A stretch of DNA of 64,000 nt from Vombatus ursinus (GCF_900497805.2 NW_020946557.1:2928195-2992194); one strand, 5' to 3'; positions 22,321-34,800 are shown, counted from the stretch's first letter. The notes: generated by a model not told the origin, from the sequence alone. Made by a program: numbers and translations.

Positions 22321-22357
<37 letters not shown>
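22245..22357. repeat. Purine tract: (GAG/GGA)n then (GAT)n
   Basis: 22250-22320 is almost entirely A and G on the plus strand with GAGGA repeats, followed by about 12 GAT/ATG units at 22320-22356. It is a polypurine mirror-like tract. Confidence 0.93.
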
Positions 22358-22660
22358 AGGAGCTGCTCTCTTTGCTAGAAAATAAAAGGAGAGATAAAAC
22401 AGAAAGCAAAAATTATCTTTCCTCTGCCTTTCCTATTACTTCCTGCCTAGTTTGAATGTATATAAATTATCTTTTATTGCTATAATCTCTAAATATAACT
22501 GCTTTCTGTGAAAGGAAGCAAAATCATATCTTCTACATGCTATATTCCATAAAGAGAGCCATTGGGGGTAATTCCCAGGAGGCACCAGAAGTTCCAGCCC
22601 AATTCAGGAAAGCTGTTTTCTTAATATAATCACACTTTGCCAAGACCTGTTCTGGAATAA

Positions 22661-22663
<3 letters not shown>

Positions 22664-22706
<43 letters not shown>
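22664..22706. repeat. (TG)n microsatellite
   Basis: About 21 uninterrupted TG units. Confidence 0.95.
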
Positions 22707-22708
<2 letters not shown>

Positions 22709-23606
22709 AGTAAGCTGACAAAGGCAAGAGAACGTTGTTAACTTTGCTCAGCAGAATCAATTTGGGGCTATCCAATGCATATCTGAGCAAGAGTAAATGT
22801 AAGGCTTATGAATAACTGGAATCTCAATCATTAATAGTCCAGACTCAACTGTATATGCTTGCTCATGGGGGGGGGGATCTCCCTTAATAATGAGGAATTT
22901 CTTTAGTTCAATAATTTTTCAAAGTTGTGAATTTATTTTATAAAATGATTTGTTTCCTAGAAGTTCTAGGAACTTTTATGGCAATGTTATAAATTTTATG
23001 TTGGGAAATTGGAATAGTTCACATTTCATAAAGTGCCTGTAGCATTTCTAGAAATACCTTAAAAGGTCTGCATTAAAAGTTGAATGTGGATGCCAACTTC
23101 ATTATTTTCAGTTATTAACAATTTTAGTAAAATAATTAGCAGCCCAGTAAAATTTTCCTAATACAAAAATCCAGTATGGCAAATCCTCAACTGGTAAAAA
23201 TTTCTAAATCAAGAGATATTCCAACAACTTCCATCCCAATATTTATCCATAAGGTTACCTTTCCTAAAATACTATACATGAATGAAAGATAAAGCTGCAT
23301 ATGTTTGACCAGGTAATTACAGAAGATTCCAATCAGCCTTCAAATAGGAAAATTTGTTTCGATAGAACTACAGTTCTGTGTTAACATTAGTCTTTTTCCA
23401 GGCAACAAACCATTCTTTGGGGAAAAGTCCAGCACTTGCTTTGGAAGCTATTTTGATCAAAGTAGTATATTGCTGACCAGTAATATTAGAAAATATTGTA
23501 TAGATGTGAAAGTAGTGCCTCCCTTGTTTGAAAGAATTAGCACACCTTTGAATCTTGGGAAGGGGAGATCTGATTAATGAAGAGGTATAAAGACAACTCA
23601 GGAGGC
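22707..23606. other. Unassigned; one poly-G run
   Basis: A run of nine or ten G at 22867-22876. Otherwise nothing recognised. Confidence 0.45.
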
Positions 23607-23890
23607 ATTTAGGTGGCTCAGTGGATAGAGTGCTGGGCCTGGACTCAGGAAGACCTGAGTTCAAAGCCAACCTCAGACACTTACTAGCTGTGTGACCCTG
23701 AGCAAGCCACTTAACCCCTGTTTGCCTTAATCCACTGGAAAAGGAAATGGTAAACCACTATAGCATTTTTTGCCAAGAAACCCCCATGAACATTGGTATG
23801 GAATGGTCTATGGAACACGAGCATTGGTATGCAATGGTCTATGGAATCAAAAAGAGTCAGATCTGACTGATCAATTGAACAACAACAATA
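23607..23890 (+). mobile_element. Mar1-like SINE variant with internal 31-bp duplication
   Basis: The head is ggcatttaggtggctcagtg, box B at gagttcaaagccaacctcag, then cttaatccactggaaaagga and the tail gaacaacaacaa. It differs from the usual Mar1 in the segment after the core. A 31-bp unit beginning cattggtatg occurs twice (23791 and 23822). Confidence 0.8.
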
Positions 23891-24345
23891 AAGAGAAACC
23901 TATAGGGCACTTAACTGTTTAGTATTCGTCTGATAACCCATAGTCCTGAAATAGTCAACTTCCAGTTATGTGTGATAATGTAGCAATGAGATAGCACAGA
24001 CAGTTCATACTCACAGATAAACCAGAAACCTATTTTGTCTTAAGTTTTAACCTATTCTGTCTCACAACAGCTACTAAAAGTAAAAATATCATTCATTTGA
24101 TATTCCTCTTCTCTGTCACACAAGGTGCTAGTGCAAAGAAAAATGGCCAAAACATAGGCCAGAGGAAATGGGGAGGAGAAGTTAGAGGACTCACATAATT
24201 GATATACAGAACAGCCAGACCCTAAGAAATTAGGAGCAGCTGTCACACTTTCAAGGCTATAACTTAAAACCTGTAGATAAAACACAAGGGTTTGTCATTT
24301 TTTGGCCTATACATTTTTATTACATATTATTTTAATTATTATTAT
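23891..24345. other. Unassigned
   Basis: A minus-strand open frame at 24052-24285 (77 codons) has no recognised similarity. No repeat seen. Confidence 0.4.
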
Positions 24346-24750
24346 GAGATAGCATGAAATACTAGATAGACAGTCAGCCTCACAATCAGAAAGACCCAGA
24401 TTCAAGTCCTGTCTCAAGTCCTGGCTTTAGGGTATAAGACAGTTACTGATCTGCATCAGGAGATGGAATTGTATGTGTGTGTTTGTGTATGTATGTACAC
24501 ATATATATGTGTATTTGTATATGTGTGTATACATATATGTGTATTTGTGTATGTGCGTATACATATATAATTGAGATAGAGATATGCATAAACACATCAG
24601 ATATATACACACACACAAATGTATATGTGCATATATGTATCTATATGAATACATGTATATAGTTAGATACCATATGTGTATATGTAGATATATACATATA
24701 TGTGTATATATACACATAGGTGTGTATATATGTAAATGTATATATTGTGT

Positions 24751-24796
<46 letters not shown>

Positions 24797-24945
24797 CACA
24801 TATATATACTAGCTGTGTGACACTGGGCAAGCCACTTAACCTCTGTTTGCCTTAATCCACTGGAGAAGGAAAAGGCAAGTCAATCTAGTATCTTTGCCAA
24901 GAAAAACCCATGTGCAGTATGCATACCTATACATGTATACATATG
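24346..24945 (+). mobile_element. Mar1-like SINE split by a large microsatellite
   Basis: A head-like segment (acagtcagcctcacaatcag, cccagattcaagtcctgt) lies at 24366-24425. The tail resumes at 24808 with actagctgtgtgacactggg, cttaatccactggagaagga and atctttgccaagaaaaaccc. Between them is about 340 bp of CA/TA repeat. The same tail variant occurs at 23607-23890. Confidence 0.6.
24470..24808. repeat. Long compound (TG/TA/CA) microsatellite
   Basis: About 340 bp of alternating purine-pyrimidine sequence including (TG)n at 24757-24785. Open frames on both strands are artefacts of the repeat. Confidence 0.93.
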
Positions 24946-25010
24946 TTGCCATTCAGTCATATCTAACTCTTTGTGACCCTATGGACCGTAACACACCAGT
25001 ACTGACTTTC
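24946..25010 (-). mobile_element. Mar1 SINE 3' fragment
   Basis: Antisense Mar1 end: ttgccattcagtcatatcta, ctctttgtgaccctatgga. It lies immediately downstream of the sense SINE tail, so the two are head-to-head. Confidence 0.6.
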
Positions 25011-25164
25011 CCAAGGTCATCAACAAACATCAACAAATACAAACATTCTAATACACAAAAAACAAAAAGGATTAAATATAAAACTACAAACTTCTGTCAT
25101 AATTTATTTAAGTAGATTTTAAATTTAACAAAATAGTAGCTAAATGGTTCTATTTTTTCTGTGC

Positions 25165-25560
25165 TCCCTTCTGAACTTTGTTGTTTTCTTCTGTATTTTC
25201 TATTATATGTCATTGATGCTCTTTTTTTCTTCTAATTTTTTTTTCTTTCTGTCACTTCTCGCTAATCCCCTGGCCCACAAATAAAACCCTCTCTCATGAC
25301 AAATATTTAGTTAAACAAGGCAAATCAACACATTGGCCATGTCTGCAAATGTATATCTCATTCTGCAGACTAATCCATCACCTCTCTGCTTCACCCTCAG
25401 TTTTCTTATGTTATGACTGACAATTTAATTGATCAGAGTTCTAAAATATTTTAAAGTTGTTTTCCTTATCATTATTGTGGTCATCTTGTAAATTGTTCTA
25501 GTGCTCATTTCAGTCAATTCATACCAGTCTTTTCTCTCAAAATAAACCATGTTGAGTTCC
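25165..25560 (-). mobile_element. LINE-1 3' UTR, diverged, minus strand
   Basis: Antisense L1 3' UTR order: acaaatatttagttaaacaa, attggccatgtctgcaaat, gatcagagttctaaaatatt, tcatacca. It matches the subfamily with the gatcagagttct string, also seen near 51.8 kb and 31.5 kb. Confidence 0.62.
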
Positions 25561-26919
25561 CTACTTTGTCTTTCTTTTGAAGGAGCAGGGTAGAAATTAC
25601 TTTATTGGTGTTTCTTTTCAGATCTGTCAGTTCTTTGCATCATATATATATTTTTGCATTTCAGAGTCGATTTGTAATGGAGCTAAGCTTGAGTTGAATC
25701 TTTCACATTGTTTTTTTATAAAAAGAGTCTTTTGAAGGGATGTAAGTTTTATAATAATCTCTACTTGGACTGAAGTAGTTTTTAGATTACACAGAACTTC
25801 ACAAAAATTGTGCATATTTTGGTCTAGCTTTCCAAATCATATTTCTCTGGCTGCTTACCAATCTTTCATTTTGCATATGAAACAGGAGGTACCACTCAAC
25901 TCTAGAACTCCTTGCTACACCAGATTTGGGGTGCAGTGCTTTGGTTAATCGTAATTATAAAAATATGGCTCAAAAGCCCATCTATTATGTTTTTGCCAAA
26001 TGACAAGGGAAGAAACATCAATCAAATAACAAAACATTTAAATAGGGCAGAATAACAAAATAAACAACAAGGAGCAATCGTGTGGTGAAATCATTCTTAA
26101 CCACAAACTAACAGACTTATAATCTCTCATAGGCTCCTGTACCAATTGGGAAGGGAACTTTCTCTAGAAAATTCATGTTCTTAGGTCAGGAGGAGTGGCA
26201 TCATGAACAGAGTACCTCCTACAGCTCCGTCTCCCAAGAACCCACTGTGTCCTTCATACAGCTTACCAGCTCTACTTCTCACAATTCCTTTGGTATGGTC
26301 CTATGGTGTAATAGGGTACTGCTGTTCTCCTAACTTTCCTCCATTTTTTGCTGAGTCTTTATGAAGCTCTACTGCTATCTGTTGTAGCTGTCACCTGCTG
26401 CTCTGGTTTTCTTTTTTTGTCAGGATAAGAGTCACACCTTCTTTAAGAGACTGATACTTCCATGCCTTGGGGGATAATCAAAACATTTTAGCCATTTTTA
26501 TCAGTCAAGCCCATACCTCAGAAGACCTGAAGCCATACAAATGGTCCCTCAACTAGCTGTCAAAGACGTACTCAACTTCTTCCTTAGCTCCGAAGGTCCC
26601 AACCCCTTAGCTTAACTGGGTCAAGATAATTACATTTCTTTTGCCTTTTTCCAGTCCCTGAGTGCTGTTATATATTCCCATATGGTCTCCAACTCCCCCT
26701 GAATCTTTGTGAGGCTGGAAATTAACATGTGCACCACTTTTCATTTATACCTCAAACTCTTGCGCGCATTCAAATGTTAGGACCCAGGCATACAAATTGC
26801 CTACAATCTTTGCTAAGCCTCACAGAGGCATTTAATAACATTGGAGGACAGAGCTGGGGGCGGAGGGAAGCCTTATCTGCTTATGCAGGGAATAAAAACT
26901 CCACCTGAATTCAAAGTAG

Positions 26920-26920
<1 letters not shown>
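25561..26920. other. Unassigned sequence
   Basis: About 1.36 kb without a recognised element. Slightly more GC-rich than its neighbours at 26090-26900. No open frame of note. Confidence 0.45.

Positions 26921-26952
<32 letters not shown>
26921..26952. repeat. (CA)n microsatellite
   Basis: About 16 CA units. Confidence 0.95.
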
Positions 26953-26954
<2 letters not shown>

Positions 26955-27065
26955 ATTACCAGGAAAGAAGAATCTAATGATAGAGGAAATATCTTTTTCT
27001 CACTAGCATTCAGTCAACTTCAAATCTAAAGTTGTATAAAGAGGAAACAGAATAGGAATCCTATT

Positions 27066-27304
27066 TTGATGTTTTCCAGTCCTGTCTGACTCTCTGTGAC
27101 CTCATTTGGGGTTTTTTGGGCAAAGGTAATGGAGTAGTTTGTCATTTCCTTCTCCAGCTCATTTTACAGATGAGGAACTGAGGCAAAAGAGGTTAAATGA
27201 CTTGCCCAGGGTCATACATCTATTAAGTGTCTAAAGCCAAATTTGAATTCATGAAGATTAGTCTTCTGATTCCAGGCCCAGCACTCTATCCACTGTACCA
27301 CCAA
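27066..27304 (-). mobile_element. Mar1-type CORE-SINE, full length
   Basis: Antisense: tttccagtcctgtctgactc, tcatttccttctccagctca, gacttgcccagggtcataca, ctatccactgtaccacc. Confidence 0.88.
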
Positions 27305-27449
27305 TAAGGGCGGGACTCTAATAAGGGATATGACTTTTGAAATTCTATTTGTGTTAGCCGGCAAAATTGTCTTTCTTTCCACTTCCACCCACCCCTACCA
27401 GTTCAGACATACAAACTCATGTAGGATAATCAATTGGATATGTTTTTGA

Positions 27450-27650
27450 TTCATTGATTCATAAAATTTTAAAAATGAAAAAGAATTTACAGATCATGCA
27501 GCCCATTTTTTTTTAATTTTACAGATGTAAAAACTGAGGCTCAAAGAAGTTAATTAATAGGTCCAAGACCATGCAATTAATAGAGCAACAGAGTGAAAGT
27601 CAGATTTCCTGATGCCTTATCTAGGATTTTTACACTATGAATAATAGTCA
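27450..27650 (-). mobile_element. CORE-SINE (MIR-like), diverged
   Basis: Antisense: tttacagatgtaaaaactga, ggctcaaagaagttaatta, ccaagaccatgcaattaat. Confidence 0.62.
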
Positions 27651-27914
27651 AATATAAATATTATTAATGACACAAATTAAGATAGTATTAGTGTAGCTGA
27701 TTCCTCCTGAGTTGCTTTTCTAGTAGAAATTATAGATTTGTGTTTGACCAATCACATGCTTCCCATTGAACTCTTTCTGGACAATGACATACTTGTAGAA
27801 AATTCCCTTGCACCCAATAAAGAGTAATGACCTACTCAACAACTGTGACTTTCTCTTCTAACATTCTCTTTTAGCCAACTAAGATAAATGGGTGCCAGTC
27901 TTTATACCTTATAT
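27651..27914. other. Unassigned
   Basis: No feature recognised. Confidence 0.4.
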
Positions 27915-28062
27915 AGTATAGCCTCAGTTTCCTCATTGTAAAATGGGAATATCAGCCTCTGCCACACAAGTTGTTATAAGGATCAAATAAGATGACATAT
28001 ACGTTGCTTTGCAGCCTAAAATCACTACATAGATCCCAGTTGTTATTGTTGTTATTATAATA
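27915..28062 (+). mobile_element. CORE-SINE 3' half
   Basis: cctcagtttcctcattgtaa, gttgttataaggatcaaata, then a (GTT/ATT)n end. Confidence 0.7.
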
Positions 28063-28065
28063 TAA

Positions 28066-28175
28066 CTGGGCTGATCATTCATTCATTCAACAAATGATTA
28101 TTAGGCACCCATTAAGCACTAGGTCCTATGCTAGATGCTAAAGATACAAAAATAAAAATTAAACGTGAAGAGAAA
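28066..28175 (-). mobile_element. L2 LINE 3' end
   Basis: Antisense: cattcattcattcaacaaat, cctatgctagatgctaaaga. Confidence 0.72.
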
Positions 28176-28860
28176 AATAGACCAAACCTCCCGGATTCAG
28201 AAAAATTCTGTTTCGGAAGTTGATCTTAAAATCCTAAAGACTGAGCAAAATCCTTCTTCAAATAATCATATCATGCAATAGATTCTAAAAGGTCATTTTC
28301 AATAGCAGTTACTCAATTTGAATCTCCAAATGCTGAGCCTTCAAAAATCTTTGAATTTACAGGTCAAAGTGAAAGTGCATTTAGGTGACTGTTAAGCAAA
28401 TGCTACAAACACAGCTGCTACTTACACACATTAATGGAACTGAAGAAAAAGACCCCATGTGGTTGGGAGAAGGGTCAAAGCAAGATGTGGAATTGGAAGA
28501 GTAAAGACATCCTCACAGTCTTATGACTGTTGGATTCAGATTAATACTCTTGTTCTAAAGATTTACACCCCTTAATTTTTCTCTCTATCCTTGATCTCCC
28601 CTTTTCCTCCAACTCCTTTCTCTCTACCTGTCTGCAATCCCACCTATTTCCAAGTCCTTCTTTCTTCTTAAGAAAAATCCCTAAACACAACCTCTGTGAT
28701 TTCTCCCTTTTGAAAACTCAAACCATTTTTCTCTACTATTCATGGCACAATCAATCAAACTGTCTTGTAACATCGCATTTACTGTGGTCTGTTGCTGACC
28801 TTTCTGTGTGTGTATCCTCTGCTTCCCTGCCTAGATCAGTAGACATTTAATAAATATTTG
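28176..28860. other. Unassigned
   Basis: CT-rich 28560-28640, otherwise no recognised element. Confidence 0.45.
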
Positions 28861-28890
28861 TAAAAAAAAAAAAGAGAGAGAGAGAGAGAG
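28861..28890. repeat. A-run and (AG)n
   Basis: An A-run followed by nine AG units, after a (TAATAAATAT)-like L2 end at 28845-28860. Confidence 0.85.
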
Positions 28891-30985
28891 GAAGGAATGA
28901 GAAAAAGGGACAGGGAAGGAAGTAGGAGATAAGTTTTGTCCCTCTGGGGTGACATAGAATTACCTAGAATGCTAATTGGTGCAGTATAATGATAAAAGTA
29001 GATGAGGTCATGTGTGAGCCATATGCTGAACGCCATGGAAACAGTTAAGCATTTTCAGGGCTTTTTTGATTCTGCTTAAGTCCCTGGAGTTTGGCCTGGT
29101 ACCTGTCCTAAGAACTCTATTGAATCTTTGGACCCCAAATGAGTTATGAGAGCCCTCTGAAGATCCAGTCTAAGATCAAAGAAACCCAGTGAGATTCACC
29201 AGGATCCCAAAGTATTAGAGGTCCGTCTGGACTCCCTAGAGTAACTGCCAATAGGAACATTGGAATAGTCCCAACTTGGACCCAAGAGCAGGTTGGTCTG
29301 AAGTAGACCAGCCCCAGGAATGTACCAAATTGAACTTGCCATGTATCCTACTGTAACTGCTTCTGATGCTTTTCCACGGCTGTAGATAGACCTTGTCAGT
29401 TCTAATGATGTTAATTTCATATAGGTGTCTTCTGAAAACAGGACAGGCAAGGTAGCTTCTGATGCTGCCTTGTTGATATCGGCCTAGGGTGGGGAGGGTG
29501 GAGTAGATAAGTGAGCTTCAGCCACCTCTTAAGCCTTTCTAGGCTCTTCCTCACTTCTTCGCCTAGCTCCTATACCTGTTTTTTTTTTTTCTTCCAGTGT
29601 CAGCTTTTCTTCTCCTTTTCAATGCAGGAAATCTATAGTGGAATTGAAAGTTCTCAAGTCAGGTCCAAGGCCTGAAGATGCATCTGCCTCCTGAGGCATA
29701 GCTGGACCACATCTGTCACTCCTAGATCAGGCCACAAATGACCTAGACAATGGAGGCAGAGGGCACTAGACCCTCAAGTGTCCTTATTATTTTTGCTAAA
29801 CTATAGCTATATTATTTTATTCTTCACTAACATGGTTCTACCTCCCATTTTTCCCCCCTCAGGGATAGATACACTGTTTAATTGTTCTCAGTTCACTCCC
29901 ATTATATGGCATTTGCATGCAATTCCCTGCTAAAAATCACTAAAGGAATAACAATATTTTTTTCCATCACTATTTCCTTACTATTGTCCAACATTTCACC
30001 AAGAGATCATCTGAGTGGGTGTTATAAGGTTGCCACTGGCGCAGTCTTCAGTTTCATGGATTTAGTGACCTATTTGTTTTTAATTTGATTTAGGTCAAGT
30101 GTCAAAACTCAACCTTAAACTACTTTTGCCAACATTTTAGTGAACAATTTTGTTGTATGTCTTCAACTATAAATGCTTAAAGCAATTTTAGGATTTGATG
30201 GTTTTTAGGCGGTTAGGCCCTTGAAGGAAGTGGCCTGCATTTCTTTCAGTGACATTTCTGCAGGTCATTCTGGGGTCATGTGGACTAGTTTCTAGGCATT
30301 TGGAGACATAAGTGGGGGTGATGAGATAAAATAGAAATCAAGAAGCTTATTTGATTTTGAAATGCCTTTCCCTAATTTATGCTTTTTAATGCACAGCTTT
30401 TGTGGGTATATGTAACAGCTGGACAAATACAATAGATTTCAGCTGTCAGAACCTAGGAAGGCAAGAATCTGTGAACTAATAAGAATTTACATAAGGGCTT
30501 GATGGGCTCTTTTATAGCATAATGAGTAAGTAACAGTCATACATAGGTAATTTGATCACATACCAAAGTATGCACAGTATTTCCTTGATGAATTGTAATA
30601 ATCTCGAAGAAACTAATTTGCTACTAAATGAAAATAAGTACATGGGTTCCAAGTGAAAATAAGACATTGAGAAGAAAATAACAATCAATAAATGGCTGTG
30701 TTTATTTTAAGAGTATGCCAGCTTGTGATCATTTAGTAGTAGTCATTGCAGTTGCTTGAGTTAGTGAACATAATCATGGTGTCATAGCTATTATTCCCTC
30801 TCTAATTCATGCATGAGAAACCAAGCATAGCGTGCAATGATCCCATGTGTACCTTCAATACTCTTTACAAAGTTAAGCCTAGATCTGCTATTTTGAAGAT
30901 CTCCATGGTGAAGGTGGGAGAAGATAGGAGAAGAGAAGGGATGGATAAAGAGGATGAGGCAACATATCTAGAGAAGTGGATTGAG
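28891..30985. other. Repeat-poor stretch, nothing assigned
   Basis: About 2.1 kb in which I recognise no interspersed repeat and no coding domain. The 84-codon minus-strand frame at 29196-29450 is without similarity that I can name. Confidence 0.45.
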
Positions 30986-31050
30986 CTTTCTTTCTTCCTT
31001 TCTTTCTTTCTTTCTTTCTTTCCTTCTTTCTTTCTTTCTTTCCTTCCTTG
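30986..31050. repeat. (CTTT)n microsatellite
   Basis: About 13 CTTT/CCTT units on the plus strand. Confidence 0.93.
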
Positions 31051-31469
31051 AGTTTTTGAAATGAGAGAAGGGAGAAAAGTCCTGACAGAAGCTGGCTGAT
31101 TCCTTCTCCCTTCAGGAAGGGAGATACAACATTGAGACCTGAAAAATTTAATAATGTTCAGGGTTGGTGAGTGGGGAACAAAGTGTAGGAATGGGGAAGG
31201 AGTTCTTTATGGATTATCTCTAGGAGGAGGGGAAGGCAAAGGGCAAGGGCAAATCTGACTCAAGTGTGCTAGACATTGCTAAGATGTGAAAGCATCACAT
31301 TTCCCAAGATGTTTAGGCCCAGGGAGTAACTGCAATCTTGGCAAGGCAACTGCCCACAACATGATAAAAAATGGAAGTTACTGGCAGATTTGTGATCACA
31401 TAGAGTGATGGAGGCTTCCAAGAATGAACATTGGGAAAATTAGGTTTCTTGTTGTTGGACCAGACATCA
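31051..31469. other. Unassigned
   Basis: No feature recognised. Confidence 0.4.
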
Positions 31470-31722
31470 AGAAGCATCATGCTTTTTCAAAGTTGTCTGT
31501 CTTTATAGTATTGTTGTTATTGTATAACTTGTTCTACTGATACTACTCACTGCACTTTGCATCAGTCCATACAAGTCTTCCCAGGTTTTTCTAAAACCAA
31601 CCTCTATATCATTTTTACAGCACAATAGTATTCCATCATATACATATAACACAATTTGTTCATCCATTACCCCAAATGATGGGCAGTTCCAATTCTTTGC
31701 CACCACGAAAAGAGAAATTCAT
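31470..31722 (-). mobile_element. LINE-1 ORF2 C-terminal / 3' UTR fragment
   Basis: The minus strand contains an open stretch (31706-31503) reading VAKNWN, later RKTWEDLYGLMQS. These equal the L1 ORF2p C-terminus (AK.WN, KTW..L). The plus strand shows the antisense marks tattgttgttattgtataac and cacaatagtattccatcat. Confidence 0.82.
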
Positions 31723-31747
31723 GGAGAAAATGTTAAAAAAAGTATCA

Positions 31748-31900
31748 TTGTATAATGAAAAAGCACACTGTCTCTAGCATCAGAGGACCATCCTAGATTC
31801 AAATCCCACTTCTTATATTTCTTACCTATATGACCTCAGGCAAGTCACTTTCTTAATCTCTCTGGATCTCAATTTCTTCATCTATAAAATAAGCATATAT
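31748..31900 (+). mobile_element. MIR-type CORE-SINE, 5' two-thirds
   Basis: gtataatgaaaaagcacact, gattcaaatcccacttctta, tcaatttcttcatctataaa. Confidence 0.72.
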
Positions 31901-34684
31901 CAGAATAAGAAGATGAGACATCCATGCTGTAGAAAATTGGATAAATGGTGATTGTGAGAATGAAGAAGGAATGATGTCTGGGCAAGCCAAGCCAAGAGCT
32001 ACAAAGAGATTGGACCAGGGAACCAAACAAGTGCTGGGATATAGACCTTGCCTTTCCCTGGGATTTTCAGCATTAAGGATCTGGGAGCACACTCAAGCTT
32101 CTTAGACTTTGCCAATCCCTTTCTTCCCTTCCAGAGGCATGGATGTTGGAGGATCTTGAATCTTAAACCAAGTGAGAGCAAGGAGAATGAAACCGTTACT
32201 CATTCGGGAGCATAGCTTAAGTCGTTTTCTGTGGTCTTGCTATTCATTTTGGTCCTGATTTAATATTTTACTGTTTCAACACTGTTCCTTGCCTGATTCT
32301 TAAAGGGTGATGGGCAACTCAGTACCAAAGCCTGAACTAAATACAGATGTTCCAGAGAGAAGAAATCATTGAGAATTTTCATGATTCAAACTCCAATCCT
32401 AGCGAGCCAAAAAAAGAGTAGGTTCATCGATTAAATTAACAAAAATCTAAAGTAGAGAAGACTGGCTTTGGTTATTTTCAATCTCCTTTAATGTACTCTA
32501 CTCTCAAATGCTGATGTTTGGAGCATTGTCTTCCCCAATTACCACAAGCACAAAAAGTGTTTTAAGAACCTTCCCAAAAATTCTTATCAAGACTCCCAAT
32601 TACTGAGTATAATTGATCTTAGCTGGATGTTACTGCCTCTCCCTTAACCCTACTGAGGGTGTATTTCTTGTTAGCTTAAATGTACCTCTAATTGGTGAAA
32701 TTTCAAACTATTTATGTCAGTAAGAGGAATAATCTATTAAGTAGTAAAGTATATTTTCAGATTCCCCAAAATCATACTACTTTCTAACTACCTGTAAGTC
32801 TGCAGGGCCCTTGGAGTCAGTAGGGAAATAAGGGTCTCTAATGTCAACTCTCTCCTCTGTTGCAGGGAGGAGCTGGCTATTGGTCCAATTCTGTCAAGCC
32901 TTTTGTATTCTAGATGATTCTTGAAGCAGAGGTTACCTTGAGCTGATCTTCACCAGTAACCCCTGTCTTGAGTTCCTTCACTCAGGATTAGGAACACCTG
33001 TCACTTGGGTAAGTTGACTTCTATAATACCTAAGCCATGTACTCCCCTGGCTATAGAAGTGGAGGCCTGGCTACCTATTTCCCCATGAAATATACATCTA
33101 AGAATCTTCAGAAGAACCTCAAAAAACCTTTCTGCTTTTCTCTGTTCTCCCTTCATTTTCCTCTAGGTGATTCTAGAAATGTCTTCTGGGAGGTGAGGAA
33201 TGAGGGGATAGCTTTAAATCCCCACTTGCATGTCCTTTCGCTAAGCCCAGCCTCCACTCAGTGCCTTTGTTTTTCTTGATTGGGGGAGGGATGCAGAGGA
33301 AAGGGGAAACGTTGGGTTTTCATGAATGTTTGTGGTGGGGAGAGAGGACAGAATTAGTCTGAGACAGAATTAATGTCTTGATCTTATTCCCAAGTTCCTA
33401 CTTTCCCCAGCTACCATCTAAATCAGGATACAACTCTGGAAAAGCCAGCCCTTACTCTAGCACTGACCTTGATGGGCTTCAATAAACCAAAGGATTTGTT
33501 TCTTAGGAATGTAGGTGAAATTAGAGGGTTGGGCTCCCTCTTAGCAAGCCAAGCACTTAGCAAAGCTCTGGTCAGATATGCGCACTCTTCATTTTGTTTT
33601 GTTTTGTTTTCCCCCATCATGAAACATGATGCTGTCTGCTCAGAACTCATAAATAGTAGGGAGAATATTGGTCATGGCTTTTTAAAAAATACATTAAAAT
33701 TTAAAGAAAAGCCTTGTTTAAATAACATTAGGATTGTGACACAAGCTGAAAAATTCCAGGAAATTCCAAGCTAAAGGCAGATAATTCATCCTTAACACAT
33801 GCTGTGGTGCCTATTTTCCATTCTTCTCATGAGCTTACAAGCAGGGTTGGGGTGTTGGGCTAACATTACATTTTCTAGGTCTTGTCAGTTCATGTCATAA
33901 CCTTAGCATTACTCAGACTTTTCTTTATTATTTAATAATAATATGAGATTACACTGATGCCTTTCTCCTATTTCTGTTTAATGCTGAACAAGCATTTTTG
34001 GCACTCACAATTCAAATTAGTCATTTTGACCTGTGCCTCAGTACATTTGGCAATGAACTCAAATATCTTGCCCCATCATCTATCCCAAAGGCCTTAGAAA
34101 GAAATTATTATAGCATTCTTGTTCTTAGCCCATATAAAAATCTGTGATCAATGGTATGTCTGCAATCCTAAAGTTAACACGTTACTTGTATGAACTTAGT
34201 TGTGGATGGGAGGAGAGAGTTGAAATAAAGCAGGCAGAGTGATTATTTTTTAGTCCAAATTTTTTTTGGATTAGAGGCTCTGACTCTTATAAATGAGATA
34301 TACATCTTATGCTGCTCCAGAATTATGTCTCATCCTGCTTCCATTCCATTCCCCTTTATAAAATGGAAATTTTCTGATTATCAATCTGAAGGTATTTCTG
34401 TGGTTCTGTAAGAGTTATGAGGGTCTTTTTGAGATAACAGAGCAAACCATGGACATAGACATTTTCCCTTCTTGGGAATCAGGATAATACCAACTTATTG
34501 GCATCTGTGAATGATGCTGAAAAGCTGAAAAACTGACATTGACATGATGCTTTGATAATTCTCTCTTTTGTTTTTAGTGATTACAGTAGAAGAACAAAGA
34601 TCATTAGACTGTGGTGAAAACATACCATCATTGGAATAATTAAAGACATAGTTCAGAGTGCTATTATGCAAGAAGCAATTATTA
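31901..34684. other. Long unassigned stretch (about 2.8 kb)
   Basis: No interspersed repeat recognised. The 101-codon frame at 33469-33774 and overlapping minus-strand frames show no recognisable domain and no evidence of splicing. A short (GTTTT)n run lies at 33595-33610. Confidence 0.45.
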
Positions 34685-34800
34685 ATCAACAAGTATTTAT
34701 TGAGCATTTCTGTGCTAAATGAGAGGGAAAGAGGGTGGAAATGTGTAAGTCGTGGTCCTTACCTTCAAGGAATTCATAATTTAACTCTAATTTAGTCTCT
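34685..34800 (-). mobile_element. L2 LINE 3' end
   Basis: Antisense: atcaacaagtatttattgag, ccttaccttcaaggaattca. Confidence 0.65.

Noticed and set aside
26090-26905. Slightly GC-richer block ending in gaataaaaactcc, considered as an LTR or old element
   Set aside because: No paired repeat, terminal motif or coding similarity was visible.
33469-33774. 101-codon open frame with overlapping antisense frame
   Set aside because: No similarity recognised, and no initiation or splice context to support a gene.
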